Source: Typha latifolia (taxonomy: Eukaryota; Streptophyta; Magnoliopsida; Poales; Typhaceae). Taken from it: a stretch of DNA of 64,000 bases. Positions 54,276 through 64,000 of the stretch are shown here, in pieces (position 1 is the first letter of the stretch; every line of letters begins with the position of its first letter). Under the pieces are notes generated by a model. The model was not told the origin of the DNA and made no database searches. It saw only the letters and a program-made list of their open reading frames with translations. The stretch covers positions 3,906,001-3,970,000 of the forward strand of contig CM034106.1 of the NCBI GenBank assembly GCA_019914945.1, given 5' to 3'. The position numbers and the translations under genes were made by a program.

Positions 54276-55895
54276 CTATAAATCCAAAGGTTTTGTAAAT
54301 AGATCACCTAACTGTTTCTCTGTCTCAACATGTTCTAGTGCTATTATTTTATCTTCAACTAACTCACGTATAAAATGATGTCGGATATCAATATGTTTAG
54401 TACGCGAGTGTTGAACAGGATTCTTCGATATATTAATAGCACTCATGTTGTCACAATAAAGCACCATAGTATCTTGTTCAATGCCGTAATCTTTGACCAT
54501 CTGTTTCATCCATAGTAATTGAGAACAACAACTACCCGCTGCAATATACTCGGCCTCCTCAGTAGATAAAGATATCGAGTTTTGTTTCTTACTGTGCCAA
54601 GCAACCAGATTGTTTCCAATATAAAAACATCCACCAGAGGTACTCTTTCTGTCATTACATGAACCTGCCCAATCAGAATCAGTGTATCTAGATATTATAG
54701 CTCCCGAGTCATAAGTAAACCAGATAGCTAAGTCAACTGTGCCACCGACATATTTTATGATACGTTTCACAGCAAACAAATGTGTCTCCTTAGGTTCAGA
54801 TTGAAATCTAACACACACACCGACATTAAATGCAATATCTAGTCTACTAGCAGTTAAGTACAAAAGACTACCAATCATGCTCTTATATATTGTCTGATCA
54901 ACACTTTTTCCTAAAATATCCATACATAGTTTGGTAGTTGTACTCATAGGAGTTCTAGCATGTTTTGTATTTTCTAAACTAAATTTAGTCACAAGATCCT
55001 TAGCATACTTAGTTTGAGCAATAAATATCCCTCTTTCCAATTAAGTAATTTGAAGTCCCAAAAAGAACTTCAACTCACCCATCATGCTCATCTCAAAATT
55101 ACTATGCATGAGATCAGCAAACTCCTTAGCTAACGATTGACTCGTTGCCCCGAAGACAATGTCATCCACATATATTTGTGCCACAACTAAACTTCTGTTC
55201 GACTGTCTAATGAACAATGTCTTGTCCACTCCCCCTCGAGTGAACCCCGCATCCACTAAAAAAGTGGTCAACTTCTCATACCAAGCTCTTGGAGCTTGTT
55301 TTAGCCCGTAGAGGGCCTTTTTCAATTTAAACACATGAGAAGGAAATTTTTGATCTTCGAACCCCTTTGGTTGTTCCACATAAACATCTTCATTCAGAGT
55401 ACCATTCAAGAAAGCACTTTTAACATCCATTTGAAACAATTTAAATTTTAAGTGACAAGCAATAGCAAGCAGTATACGAATAGATTCTAATCTAGCAACA
55501 GGAGCAAATGTCTCATGAAAATCTATACCCTCAACCTTAGTATATCTCTATGCTACGAGTCTAGCTTTATTTCGAACTATATTGCCATGTTCATCACTTT
55601 TATTCTTGTAAATCTATTTTGTTCCAATGACGTTCACATTCTTAGGTCTAGGAACTAAATACCAAACATCATTCCTAGAAAATTGCTCTAATTCCTCATG
55701 CATAGCATTAACCCAAGAATCGTCTAACAATGCTTCCTTCACATTTTTAGGTTCAAAAGAAGATGTATAACAAGTAAATGATACCTCACTTTGGATTTGT
55801 CGTCTTGTCTTAATTGGTTCATTTACGTCTCCGATCACTTGTGACAAAGGATGATCTGATTTCACTATGGCGTATGGTTCCGTATGTTGCGCCAT
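54276..55895 (-). pseudogene. Copia-C RT and RNase H
   Basis: RT starts in the linker SEVSFTCYTSSFEPKNVKEA and [16 protein letters not shown] (to about 55617), then a stop at 55616. After a broken stretch, 55439-55041 is open: [52 protein letters not shown] (catalytic Asp pair intact) and ELKFFLGLQIT, then a TAA. From 55040 to 54276, 254 codons are open: SVDQTIYKSMIGSLLYLTAS, TDSDWAGSCNDRKSTSGGCF, SLSTEEAEYIAAGSC, LYCDNMSAINIS and KHIDIRHHFIREL. This is a complete-looking RNase H with its Asp/Glu residues. It ends LFTKPLDL-stop. Confidence 0.93.
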
Positions 55896-55959
55896 CTTTG
55901 TTCATTTTAACTTTGTCCTCGTCCCCGATTCTCAATTTCCGGATCAAGCTCCTTTCCTA

Positions 55960-57020
55960 TTTATTCGTCATATGTATCTCGCAAAATAGAAATAAGAGTA
56001 GCTTTAGTTAAATCAGTCATGGATTCATCTATCATTACATTAGCGATTCCATCACAAAGAGAAGTGTTAAGATTAAATACTCTGTAGGCTCTGCTATTAT
56101 TCGAATATCCTAAGAAGATGCCTTCGTTACTTCTAGTGTCAAATTTAGTCAAATATTCTTGATCACGCAAGATATAGCATTTACTACTAAAAACTCGAAA
56201 ATATTTAACACTAGGTTTCTTACCTTTCCAGATTTCATATGTAGTCAATTTTGTACCTGGTCTTAAATAAACACGATTTATCACATGTACCGCTGTATTG
56301 ACCGCCTCTGCCCAAAACTTTTGAGGAACCTTTTTAGCACGAAGCATAACCCTAGCCATTTCCTGCACAACTCGGTTCTTTCTTTCCACGATCCCGTTCT
56401 GTTGTGGAGTTATAGGAGCTGAAAATTCATGTTGAATATCAAGAGAATCGCAAAATATAGAAAAATTTTCATTTTCAAATTCTCTACCATGATCAGAACG
56501 AATCCTAACTAGGGTAGTAGATTTTTCATTCTGCAATTTTAAGCATAGTGATTTAAAAATTTCAAAGGTTTCAGACTTCTCACATAGAAAGGCAACCTAG
56601 GTATATCTGGAGTAATCATCGACCATTAAGAAAATATAGCGTTTACCTCCAAGACTTTCCGTTTTTGTTGGACCCATCAAGTCCATGTGAACTAATTGGA
56701 GCACACGGTCGGTGGTAGCTGCATTTACCTTTTTGTGTGAAATCTTAGTTTGTTTTCCAATTTGATACGAACCGCAAATCCTTTTTGACATTTCTTTCAT
56801 CTTAGGTATTCCTCTTACCACTTCTTGTTCGGACAGAGTAAATAATTCCTTGTGATTCACATGTCCAAGACATTGATGCCAAAGATCTGCAATGTCGAAA
56901 GAGGCACTGTTACATCTCAGTTTATGTGAATTTCCAACAACATAGCAATTATTAGATGTTCTAGATCCATAACATATAACATTACCACCATGATCTAGAA
57001 TAGTACAATCATTTTTGGAG
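55960..57020 (-). pseudogene. Copia-C integrase
   Basis: The zinc part ADLWHQCLGHVNHKELFTLSEQ...KRICGSYQIGKQ (about 56890-56740) has CGSY in place of CxxC. The core follows: HMDLMGPTKTESLGGKRYIF, LMVDDYSRYT-stop (56700-56597), then 56536-55961: IRSDHGREFENENFSIF, ITPQQNGIVERKNRVVQEMA (catalytic Glu), FWAEAVNTAVHVINRVYLRP and GIFLGYSNNSRAYRVFN, the typical integrase C-terminal box. Frameshifts occur near 56000 and a stop near 56600 (TGG to TAG). Confidence 0.92.
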
Positions 57021-57024
57021 AATT

Positions 57025-58494
57025 TTACCTCATAATCTTCATCACAAAATTGACTGATGCTCGAAGATTTGCTTTCAAGTCCTTAACATAAAGAACATTT
57101 TCAAGAATAGGAACACCTGGAATACTTACCTTTCCTTTACCTATTACCTTGGCTGAATTACCATCTCCGTATGTCACAACTCCCCCTTCATGTTTTTCGA
57201 GATTAGAAAATAAGGATTTGTCGCCTGACATATGTCTTGAACAGCCACTGTCTAAATACCACAAGTCAGAATTTAAATCTTTCAAGACAGTATGTACAAC
57301 ATAACATTTAAAATCACTTTTCTTGACCCATATGGCCTTTGCTTTCATCCCATAAATAAAAGCACTTCTAGGTTTTTGCAAAAGTTTGCAATGAGGTCGA
57401 ATATGACCTAGAATGCCGCAATGATAGCATGTCGGAACAAACTTTTTTCTACTCACCTTTTGTCGTGGAGTGTGACTAGAGTTTACCTTTGGTACCGTCG
57501 AAGTTTCACTAGTTTGTAGATTCAACTTCAGTTTAGAAGCATTCATCCAGGATTGCTTTTTAAATGCGGTTGATGGCTTCAGGTATTCTTCCTTTTGTAT
57601 ACCTGCAGAAACAAAGACAATTTTGTTATTATTTGAATTACCAGTGTATCCAACACCATACCTGTCTTTTCCAGAGATCTGAGCTTTTAGAATCTCAGCA
57701 AGTTTGTTCTTCCCTTTTAGAAATGTCACTTCATTATTCAATCGCTCTAGTTCAATTTCATCAGCCTTCATTTTATTTTTCGCATTGTCAAGTTGTTCAG
57801 AAAAGTCTTTGACACGTTCAAGCTCCAATTTGTACTTCTCCTCAAATTGAATTCTTTCTGGTTCAATTACCTTGAGTCGTTGATGTAGTCTAAGATTGCT
57901 TTTCTTGAGTTTAAACGACTCTAGGTACTGGTCATTATATGCCTTTTGAATTTCAGATTCATCTTCTTCAGCTGGTAACATATCCTGATCATCTGTACTA
58001 TCAGTATCAATAACAGAATCAATATTAAGTAGAGAAGAGGCAAAAGCTACAAAGTTTTCTTCGTCTTTTCCAGAATCATCATCAGATTCATCAGAGTCAT
58101 CCCAAGTAACTTTCATAGCTTTACCCTTCTTCTTAAGGCGATTAGGGAATTCTTGTGCTATGTGACCAAAACCAGAACATTCAAAGAATCGAAATTTATT
58201 CTCAGAATTCTTAATTTTCTGTTTGACACCATTGTTGCTCACACCTCTGTTCGAACTTGCAGTATTCTTCTTTTTCATAAATGCTTTGCTTTTCTCAAGT
58301 TTTTCAGCATTCAACTTGTTTTGCTTCCGAAAGAATTTATTAAACTTTTTAACGACCATGGCCAACATCTCAACATCTAAATCACCTTCATCATCAGACT
58401 CCTCTATACTTTGTTCAACTGTGGATAAGGCAATCCCTTTGGACTTCCTCGGTCTTGAAAGGCTGGACTCAAATGTTTGTAGATTTCCTACCAA
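57025..58494 (-). CDS. Copia-C gag C-terminus and protease (489 codons open)
   Basis: The longest open frame in the window. It starts with the gag segment after a TAA (MVGNLQTFESSLS), then an acidic region. Zinc knuckle 1 is FFECSGFGHIAQEF, where the first and last Cys are both Phe. A long Glu/Lys-rich predicted coiled coil follows (about residues 180-260). Knuckle 2 is CYHCGILGHIRPHC, an intact CCHC. Then comes the protease motif LWYLDSGCSRHMSGDK (about 57266-57219) and GVPILENVLYVKDLKANL. A frameshift just after ends it. The N-terminal part of gag is separate (59092-58646). It is not expected to give a working polyprotein alone. Confidence 0.85.
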   Translation of the reverse strand: MVGNLQTFESSLSRPRKSKGIALSTVEQSIEESDDEGDLDVEMLAMVVKKFNKFFRKQNKLNAEKLEKSKAFMKKKNTASSNRGVSNNGVKQKIKNSENKFRFFECSGFGHIAQEFPNRLKKKGKAMKVTWDDSDESDDDSGKDEENFVAFASSLLNIDSVIDTDSTDDQDMLPAEEDESEIQKAYNDQYLESFKLKKSNLRLHQRLKVIEPERIQFEEKYKLELERVKDFSEQLDNAKNKMKADEIELERLNNEVTFLKGKNKLAEILKAQISGKDRYGVGYTGNSNNNKIVFVSAGIQKEEYLKPSTAFKKQSWMNASKLKLNLQTSETSTVPKVNSSHTPRQKVSRKKFVPTCYHCGILGHIRPHCKLLQKPRSAFIYGMKAKAIWVKKSDFKCYVVHTVLKDLNSDLWYLDSGCSRHMSGDKSLFSNLEKHEGGVVTYGDGNSAKVIGKGKVSIPGVPILENVLYVKDLKANLRASVNFVMKIMR

Positions 58495-58645
58495 TTATTC
58501 AACTTTCATAGAATCGCTGTCCTTACTTTCCTCAATAGCTGTAACTTCGCCTGAAACCTCTTTGGAAGAGACCTAAGGATTTTACGGACAATTATGTTTT
58601 CAGGAATTTTCTCTCCTAGGTTGAAACTGGAGTTGACTATATCAC

Positions 58646-59092
58646 TCAGCTTTGATAGAACTCATCAAATGTCTCATTCTCCTCCATACGTAGAGTTTCA
58701 AAACTAGTAGTCAACCTCTGAAGTTTAGAAAGTTTGACAGCCATAGTTCGTTCATGAGTAGTTTCTAAAATCGTCCAAGCTTCTTTTGCTATCTCACAAG
58801 TAGAAATTCTTCTAAATTCTTCCGAGGAAACACAACTAAAAATTGCATTTATTGCCTTGCTATTCCATCCAACTTTTTCATAGTCTGACCTATCCCATGA
58901 CTCTATCGATTTATCAGCAAGTTTATCATCCACCATGTACATTGGTGGACTCCAACCGTTCACAACGGCAAACCATACTCGTTCATCTATAGACTTCAAG
59001 TAAGCTCTCATCCTAGCTTTCCAATATCCATAATTTGCTCCATCTAGGATAGGAGGTCTAATAGATGATGATCCATCTCTATGAAAATCCAT
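58646..59092 (-). pseudogene. Copia-C gag N-terminus
   Basis: ATG 59092 starts MDFHRDGSSSIRPPILDG and ANYGYWKARMRAYLKSIDER, the PPxLDGxNYxYWKxRM start shared by SIRE-type gag proteins. It continues through AWTILETTHERTMAVKLSKLQ and TSFETLRMEENETFDEFY, then frameshifts near 58655. The gag frame can be followed to about 58500, where a TAA precedes the next open part. Confidence 0.9.
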
Positions 59093-59119
59093 GCCTATCT
59101 GATCTCTCTCAAAGGTGAG

Positions 59120-59140
59120 AGAACCTGCTCTGATACCAAT
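59120..59140 (-). promoter_or_regulatory. Primer-binding site of copia-C
   Basis: Minus strand ATTGGTATCAGAGCAGGTTC directly follows the 5' LTR end; the TGGTATCAGAGC core fits initiator-Met tRNA. Confidence 0.9.
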
Positions 59141-60167
59141 TGACAAACCCCTAGACACACGTATGTATCTAAATACTAGGCAATGATATCACTCGTTCGC
59201 TTAAGTAAAAGTCTGTAGAAATATTAATAACGAAAGTAGAGATGAACGCTAAGATTTTAACATGGAAAAACCCAAATGGGAAAAAACCATGGATCCAAAC
59301 TTGGATCAAAACCAATCACTAGAATAGTAGCAGTTACAAGACTGACTCTCAAAACAACCCGTCGAACCAAACGACTTTGTTCCTCTCAGTCTTGCTTGCT
59401 AGAACCCACGATTCACCGCTTCTCGTGATTGAAGTCCAATCTCAGTAACTCTCGAGATTGATCTTTCGTCTAGATAGCCCTTAAGACGAAAGATTATGAT
59501 TTGTAGATGAGAAGAGCCTTGTTAGTTGAAGAACCGATGTAGCCTCAAGAAGTCTCCTTCAATAATGCTTCTTCAACCACCCTAGAGATAGGGTTTCACA
59601 ATCCTTATATATGATCTCCAAGATAGAGCCAAATCCAAGTCTTATCCGTACTCACAAAAATCCAATTTTATCAAACTTCGTTGGTGCGTTCGAACGTGGC
59701 CCGGGTGCGTTCGAACGGCATGACTTGAAATCAGGTGCGTTCAAACGGGCCCGAGTGCGTTCGAACGCGACAACTTGAATTCTTCAGGTTGCGTTCAAAC
59801 GCGTTTGTGAATGCAGCTCTCGGTCTGTGTGAACGCAGTACCCGCGTTCGAACGCGTTTGTGAAAGCGGCTCTCTGTCTATGTGAACACAGATTCTGCGT
59901 TCGAACGCGTTTGTGAACGCAGTTCTCTGTCTGTGTGAACGCAGTACTCGCGTTCGAACGCGTTTGTGAACGCGGCTCTCTGTCTGTGTGAACGCAGATT
60001 CAGCGTTTGAACGCGTTTGTGAACGCGGTGTGAACTCGACGGCTTTTCTCCAATAATCTTGCAATTCTTCAAACAAGAGATATTCTAGACTTGTGTAAAG
60101 CTCATATACATGAAAAAATACACTTAGAATATTTTGTACACAATTGCCAACAAATAAAAACCTACGA
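59141..60167 (-). repeat. 5' LTR of copia-C
   Basis: 1,027 bp, the same length as the 3' LTR. TATA box at about 59615-59602. The palindrome and 51-bp repeat cluster lies at 59685-60035, with about five units. The outer end reads CCTACGA on the plus strand instead of CCTAACA, so the terminal TGTTAGG is mutated. Confidence 0.93.
59602..60035 (-). promoter_or_regulatory. Copia-C LTR promoter: repeat cluster and TATA box
   Basis: The cluster of GCGTTCGAACGCG(T)TTGTGAACGC units and GTGCGTTCGAACG motifs lies about 70-430 bp upstream of ATCATATATAAGGATTG. It has the same order as copia-A, with more repeat units. Confidence 0.7.
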
Positions 60168-60627
60168 GTACAGAATATCTCTGGTTTGAATAATTGCAAG
60201 ATTATTGAAGGAGACTTCTAGAGGCTACATCGGTTTTTCAACTAACAATGTTCTATTCATCTACAAAAGTTAATCTTTCATCTTAAGGGCTATCTAGACG
60301 AAAGATCAATCTCGAGGGCTATTGAGGTTGAACTTCAATCACGAGAAGTAGTGAATCGTGGGTTCTAGCGAGCACGACTGAAAGGAACAAAGTCGTTTGG
60401 ATCGACAAGTTGTTTTATGAGTCAATCTTGTAACTGCTACTATACTAGTGATTGATTTTGATCCAAGTTTGGATCCGTGGTTTTTTTCCGGTTTGGGTTT
60501 TCCACATTAAAATCTTGGCGTTCATCTCTGCTTTCGTTTTTAATATTTTTTTGGAGTTTTACTTAAACAAATGAGTGATATCATTGCATAGTATTTAAAT
60601 ACATACTTGTGTCTAGGGGTTTTTCAA

Positions 60628-60645
60628 TTGGTATCAGTGCAGGTT
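60628..60645 (+). promoter_or_regulatory. Primer-binding site of copia-D
   Basis: TTGGTATCAGTGCAGGTTC, one change from copia-C (AGAGC to AGTGC), right after the LTR end at 60626. Confidence 0.88.
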
Positions 60646-60675
60646 CTCTCACCCTTTGAGAGAGATCAGATAGGC

Positions 60676-62470
60676 ATGGATTTTCATAGAGATGGACCAT
60701 CATCTATTAGACCTCCTATTCTAGATGGATCAAATTATGGATATTAGAAGGCTAGGATGAGTGCTTACTTGAAGTCTATAGACGAACGAGTATGGTTTGC
60801 CGTTGTGAACGGTTGAAGTCCACCAATGTACATGGTGAATGAAAAACTTATTGAGAACAGACTATGAAAAAGTCGGATGGAATAGGACATTGCTGATTAA
60901 TCGATAGAGTCATGGGATATGACAGACTATGAAAAAGTCGGATAGAATAGCAAGGCAATAAATGCAATTTTTAGTTGTGTTTACTCGAAAGAATTTAGAA
61001 AAATTTCTACTTGTGAGAGAGCAAAAGAAGCTTGGACGATCTTAGAAACTACTTACGAATGAACTATGGCTATAAAACTTTTGAAACTTCAGAGGTTGAC
61101 TACTAGTTTTGAAACTCTACGTATGGAGGAGAATAAGACATTTGATGAGTTCTATGATAAATTGAGTGATATAGTCAACTCCAGTTTCAACCTAGGAGAG
61201 AAAATTCCTCAAAACTGAATTGTCCGTAAGATCCTGAGGTCTCTTCTAGAAAAGTTTCAGGCGAAAGTTACAGCTATTGAGGAAAGTAAGGACATCGATT
61301 CTATGAAAGTTGAATAATTGGTAGGAAATCTACAAACATTTGAGTCCAGTCTTTCAAAATCGAGGAAGCCCAAAGGGATTGCCCTACCTACAGTTGAACA
61401 AAATATAGAGGAGTCTGATGATGAAGGTGATTTAGATGTTGAGACGTTGGCTATGTTCGTCAAAAATTTTAATAAATTCTTTCGGAAGCCAAACAAGTTG
61501 AATGCTGAAAAACTTGAGAAAAGCAAAGCCTTTGTGAAAAAGAAGAATACTGTGAGTTTGAATACAGGTGTGAGCAACAACAATGTCAAACAAAAAAATA
61601 AAAATTCTGAGAATAAAGTTCGATACTTTGAATGTTCTGGTTTTGGACACATAGCACAAGAATGCCATAATCGCCTTAAGAAGAAGGGTAAAGCTATGAA
61701 AGTTAGTTGGGATGACTCAGATGAATCTGATGATGATTTTGAAAAAGACGAAGAAAACTTTGTAGCTTTTGCCTCTTCTTTACTTAATATTGATTATGTT
61801 GTTGATACTGATAGTACAGATGATCAGAATATGTTACCAGCTGAGGAAGGTGAATCTGAAATTCAAAAGGCATATAATGAACTATACTTGGAGTTGTTTA
61901 AACTCAAGAAAAGTAATCTTAGACTATTTCAACGACTCAAGGTAATCAAACTAGAAAGAATTCAATTTGAGGAGTACAAATTGAAATTTTAACGTGTCAA
62001 AGACCTTTCTGAACAACTTGACAATGCGAAAAATAAAATGAAGGCTGATAAAATTGAACTAGAGCGATTGCAGAAAGAAGTGATATTTCTTAATGGGAAG
62101 AACAAACTAGACGAGATTTTAGAAGCTCAGATTTTTGGAAAAGACAGGTATGGTATTAGATACTCTAGTAATTCAAATAATAATAAAACTGCCTTTTTTC
62201 TGTAGGTATACAAAATGAAGATAACTTGAGGTCATCGACCACATTTTCAAAGCAATCCTAGATGAATGCCTCTAAACTGAAGTTGAATCTACAAACTGGT
62301 GAATCTTCAATGGCACCAAAGGTAACTTAGTTACACTCCTCGACAAAAGGTTAGTAGAAAAGGGTTTGTTCCGACATGCTATCATTGCGGTATTCTAGGG
62401 CATATTCGACCTCATTGCAAATTTTTACGAAAACCTAGAAGTCCTTTCATTTATGGGATAAAAATATGAA
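60676..62470 (+). pseudogene. Copia-D gag
   Basis: ATG 60676 (MDFHRDGPSSIRPPILDG) opens gag. Stops replace Trp codons in YGYWKAR and in the NGW site, and a short tandem duplication of GACTATGAAAAAGTCGGAT occurs (60861 and 60924). The same TAA as in copia-C stands before LVGNLQTFESSLS (61315). From 61318, 224 codons are open, including knuckle 1 YFECSGFGHIAQEC (first Cys is Tyr), an acidic region and coiled coil. Later frames carry CYHCGILGHIRPHC (62378-62420). The text then jumps from FIYGIK to GGVVTFGDGNSS, so about 200 bp with the protease active site LDSGCSRHM are deleted. Confidence 0.9.
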
Positions 62471-64000
62471 GGGGGAGTTGTGACATTCGGAGATGGTAAT
62501 TCATCCAAGGTAATAGGTAAAGGAAAGGTAAGTTCTCCAAGGGTTCCTATTCTAGAAAATGTTCTTTATGTTAAGGGCTTGAAAGCAAATCTACTGAGCA
62601 TTAGTCAATTTTGTGATAAAAATTATAAGGTAAAATTCTCCAAAACTGATTATACTATTCTAGACAGTGCCTCTTTCGACATTGCAGATCTTTGGCATCA
62701 ACGTCTTAGACATGTGAATCACAAGGAATTATTTACTCTGTCCAAATAAGAAGTGGTAAGAGGAATACATAAGATGAAATAAATGTCAAAAAGAGTGTGC
62801 GGATCGTATCAAATTGTAAAACAAATTCAGATCTCACATAAGAAGGTAAATGCAGCTACCACTGACCGTGTGCTACAATTAGTTCACATGGACTTGATGG
62901 GTCCAACAATATATATTTTTAATGGTCGATGATTAATCTAGATATACCTGGGTTGCCTTTCTACGTGAGAAGTCAAAGTTCTTAAATCACTATGCTTAAA
63001 ATTACAGAATGAAAAATCTACTACCCTAGTTAGGATTCGTTCTGCTCATGGTAGAGAATTTGAAAATAAAATTTTTTCTATATTTTGCGATTCTCTTGGT
63101 ATTCAACATAAATTTTCAGCTCCTATAACTCCACAACAGAACGGGATTGTGGAAAGAAAGAACCGAGTTGTGCAGGAAATGGCTAGGGTTATGCTTCACG
63201 CTAAAAATGTTACTCAAAGGTTTTGAGCAGAGGTGATCAATACAGCGGTACATGTGATAAATCGTGTTTATCTAAGACTAGGTACAAAAATGACTACATA
63301 TAAAATCTGGAAAGGTAAGAAACCTAGTGTTAAATATTTTCGAGTTTTTGGTAGTAAATGCTATATCTTGCGTGATCGAGAATATTTGACTAAATTTGAC
63401 ACTAGAAGTAGCGAAGGCATCTTCTTAGGGTATTCTAATAATAGCAAAGCTTATAGAGTATTTAATCTTGACACTTCTAATAACTGATGCTACTCCTTTT
63501 TTTGTTTCTGCAGATACATATGACGAAGAAATAGGAAAGGAGCTTGATGTGGAAATTGAGATTCAGGACGAGGACAAAGTTGAAATGAACAAAGATGACT
63601 GCAACGTACTGGAATCATCTACCAGAGTGAAATCAAATCATCCACTGTCATAAGTGATCGGAGACGTGAATGAACCAATTAAGACAAGATGACAAATCTG
63701 AAATGAGGTATCATTTACTTATTATACATCTTCTTTTGAACCTAAAAATGTGAAGGAAGCATTGTTAGACAATTCTTGGGTTAATGCTATGCATGAGGAA
63801 TTAGAGCAATTTTCTAGGAATGATTTTTGGTATTTAGTTCCTATACCTAAGAATGTGAATGTCATTGGATCAAAATAGATTTACAAGAATAAAAGTGATG
63901 AACATGGCAATATAATTCGAAATAAAGCTACACTTGTAGCACAGGGATATACTCAGGTTGAGGGTATAGATTATGATGAGACATTTGCTCCTGTTGCTAG
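62471..64000 (+). pseudogene. Copia-D pol: pre-integrase, integrase, start of RT (runs off the window)
   Basis: After the deletion: TFGDGNSSKVIGKGKVSS, GVP-like RVPILENVLYVKGLKANLL (62480-62600), DLWHQRLRHVNHKELFTLSK with a stop (62690-62750), and core HMDLMGPT, then a deletion of the ESLGGKR segment. Further pieces: IRS-A-HGREFENKIF (second catalytic Asp changed to Ala, about 63030), NGIVERKNRVVQEMA (63140-63185), YLRLGTKMTTYKIWKGKKPS and GIFLGYSNNSKAYRVFN. The linker before RT is interrupted by stops and a small deletion near 63480. RT begins near VNVIGSK and [13 protein letters not shown] at the window end. Confidence 0.9.

Larger units (their letters stand above)
50212..60167 (-). mobile_element. 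Copia-C: near-complete SIRE/Maximus-like element
   Basis: It is 9,956 bp with a perfect GTACA target duplication (50207-50211; 60168-60172). Both LTRs are 1,027 bp. Over the first 440 bp compared by eye they differ at about 19 positions (about 4%), so this is the youngest complete insertion here. Minus-strand order: 5' LTR, primer-binding site, gag with two zinc knuckles, protease, integrase, RT, RNase H, 1-kb spacer, internal promoter, accessory gene, polypurine tract, 3' LTR. Every domain is present, but gag, integrase, RT and the accessory gene each have at least one frameshift or stop. Confidence 0.93.
50191..60626 (+). repeat. LTR between copia-B and copia-D, split by copia-C, with U3 deleted
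   Basis: The left piece is ATGAGCTTTATACAAGTACA (50192-50211). The right piece runs from GAATATCTCTGG (60173) to GGGGTTTTTCA (60626). Together they match the plus-oriented copia LTR of this family, except for two losses. The first roughly 80 bp are missing, at the ATGAGC join to copia-B. About 490 bp are also missing between two ATTATTGAAG copies; these hold the whole palindrome cluster and the TATA box. Only the leader-side part is left, so this LTR should be promoterless. Confidence 0.85.

Noticed and set aside
59795..60199. 134-codon minus frame in the copia LTR, with similar frames at 50929-51270 and 36371-36634
   Set aside because: Repetitive translation of the GTTCGAACGC cluster (Arg-Ser-Asn-Ala and Phe-Glu-Arg repeats); differs in length between copies and has no start context.

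Overview
This window looks like gene-poor plant (angiosperm) chromatin. I see one host gene. Nearly everything else is LTR retrotransposons, their solo LTRs and their nested insertions. Support for a plant genome: primer-binding sites matching initiator-Met tRNA (TGGTATCAGAGCC) next to TG...CA LTRs, Ty3/gypsy chromoviruses with chromodomains, SIRE/Maximus-like Ty1/copia elements, a plant-type hAT transposase, and a SWIB-domain gene with GT-AG splice sites. I cannot name the species.

Layout. 1-6385: remains of two chromoviruses; the second keeps LTR-PBS-gag-PR-RT-RNaseH in a frame broken mainly by stop codons. 6386-8500: AT-rich DNA and two diverged copies of a Del-type LTR relict. 8560-10150: a copia fragment split by a solo gypsy LTR (9001-9867, TSD TTCCT). 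10150-11600: AT-rich, no gene. 11624-18414 (minus): a two-exon gene for a 98-residue SWIB/MDM2-domain protein whose 6.5-kb intron holds a hAT transposon (14299-16760) and a hAT-type MITE (12957-13465). 19300-20440: two copia 5' ends. 20440-22155 (minus): a chromovirus pol fragment joined head-on to another chromovirus (gypsy-3) running plus from about 22180 to 38090. Gypsy-3 is split by a 4.1-kb Del-type solo LTR (23869-27973), itself carrying a collapsed gypsy element (25764-26704), and by copia-A (29299-36729, minus). 38091-41425: relict gypsy LTRs, including an internally deleted element. 41451-48195 (minus): the 3' LTR and integrase end of a Del/Tekay chromovirus, with a second Del solo LTR (43841-46745) inside it. 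48200-64000: copia-B and copia-D (plus), with the near-complete 9,956-bp copia-C (50212-60167, minus; TSD GTACA) inserted in the LTR between them.

The main point of interest is in copia-A and copia-C. Between RNaseH and the 3' LTR, both carry an extra gene of about 350 codons. Upstream of it is what looks like its own promoter: a cluster of GCGTTCGAACGC palindromes, a TATA box and a leader with a possible intron. The same palindromes are clustered upstream of the TATA boxes in the LTRs of these copia elements and in the LTRs of unrelated gypsy elements here. The 16-bp form GTGCGTTCGAACGCAC occurs exactly in both superfamilies. This suggests a shared cis-regulatory module, perhaps with coordinated expression of the accessory gene and the genomic RNA. 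That is an inference from sequence only.

No bacterial features, CRISPR arrays, rRNA genes or tRNA genes were seen. Boundaries marked approximate come from comparing copies by eye.
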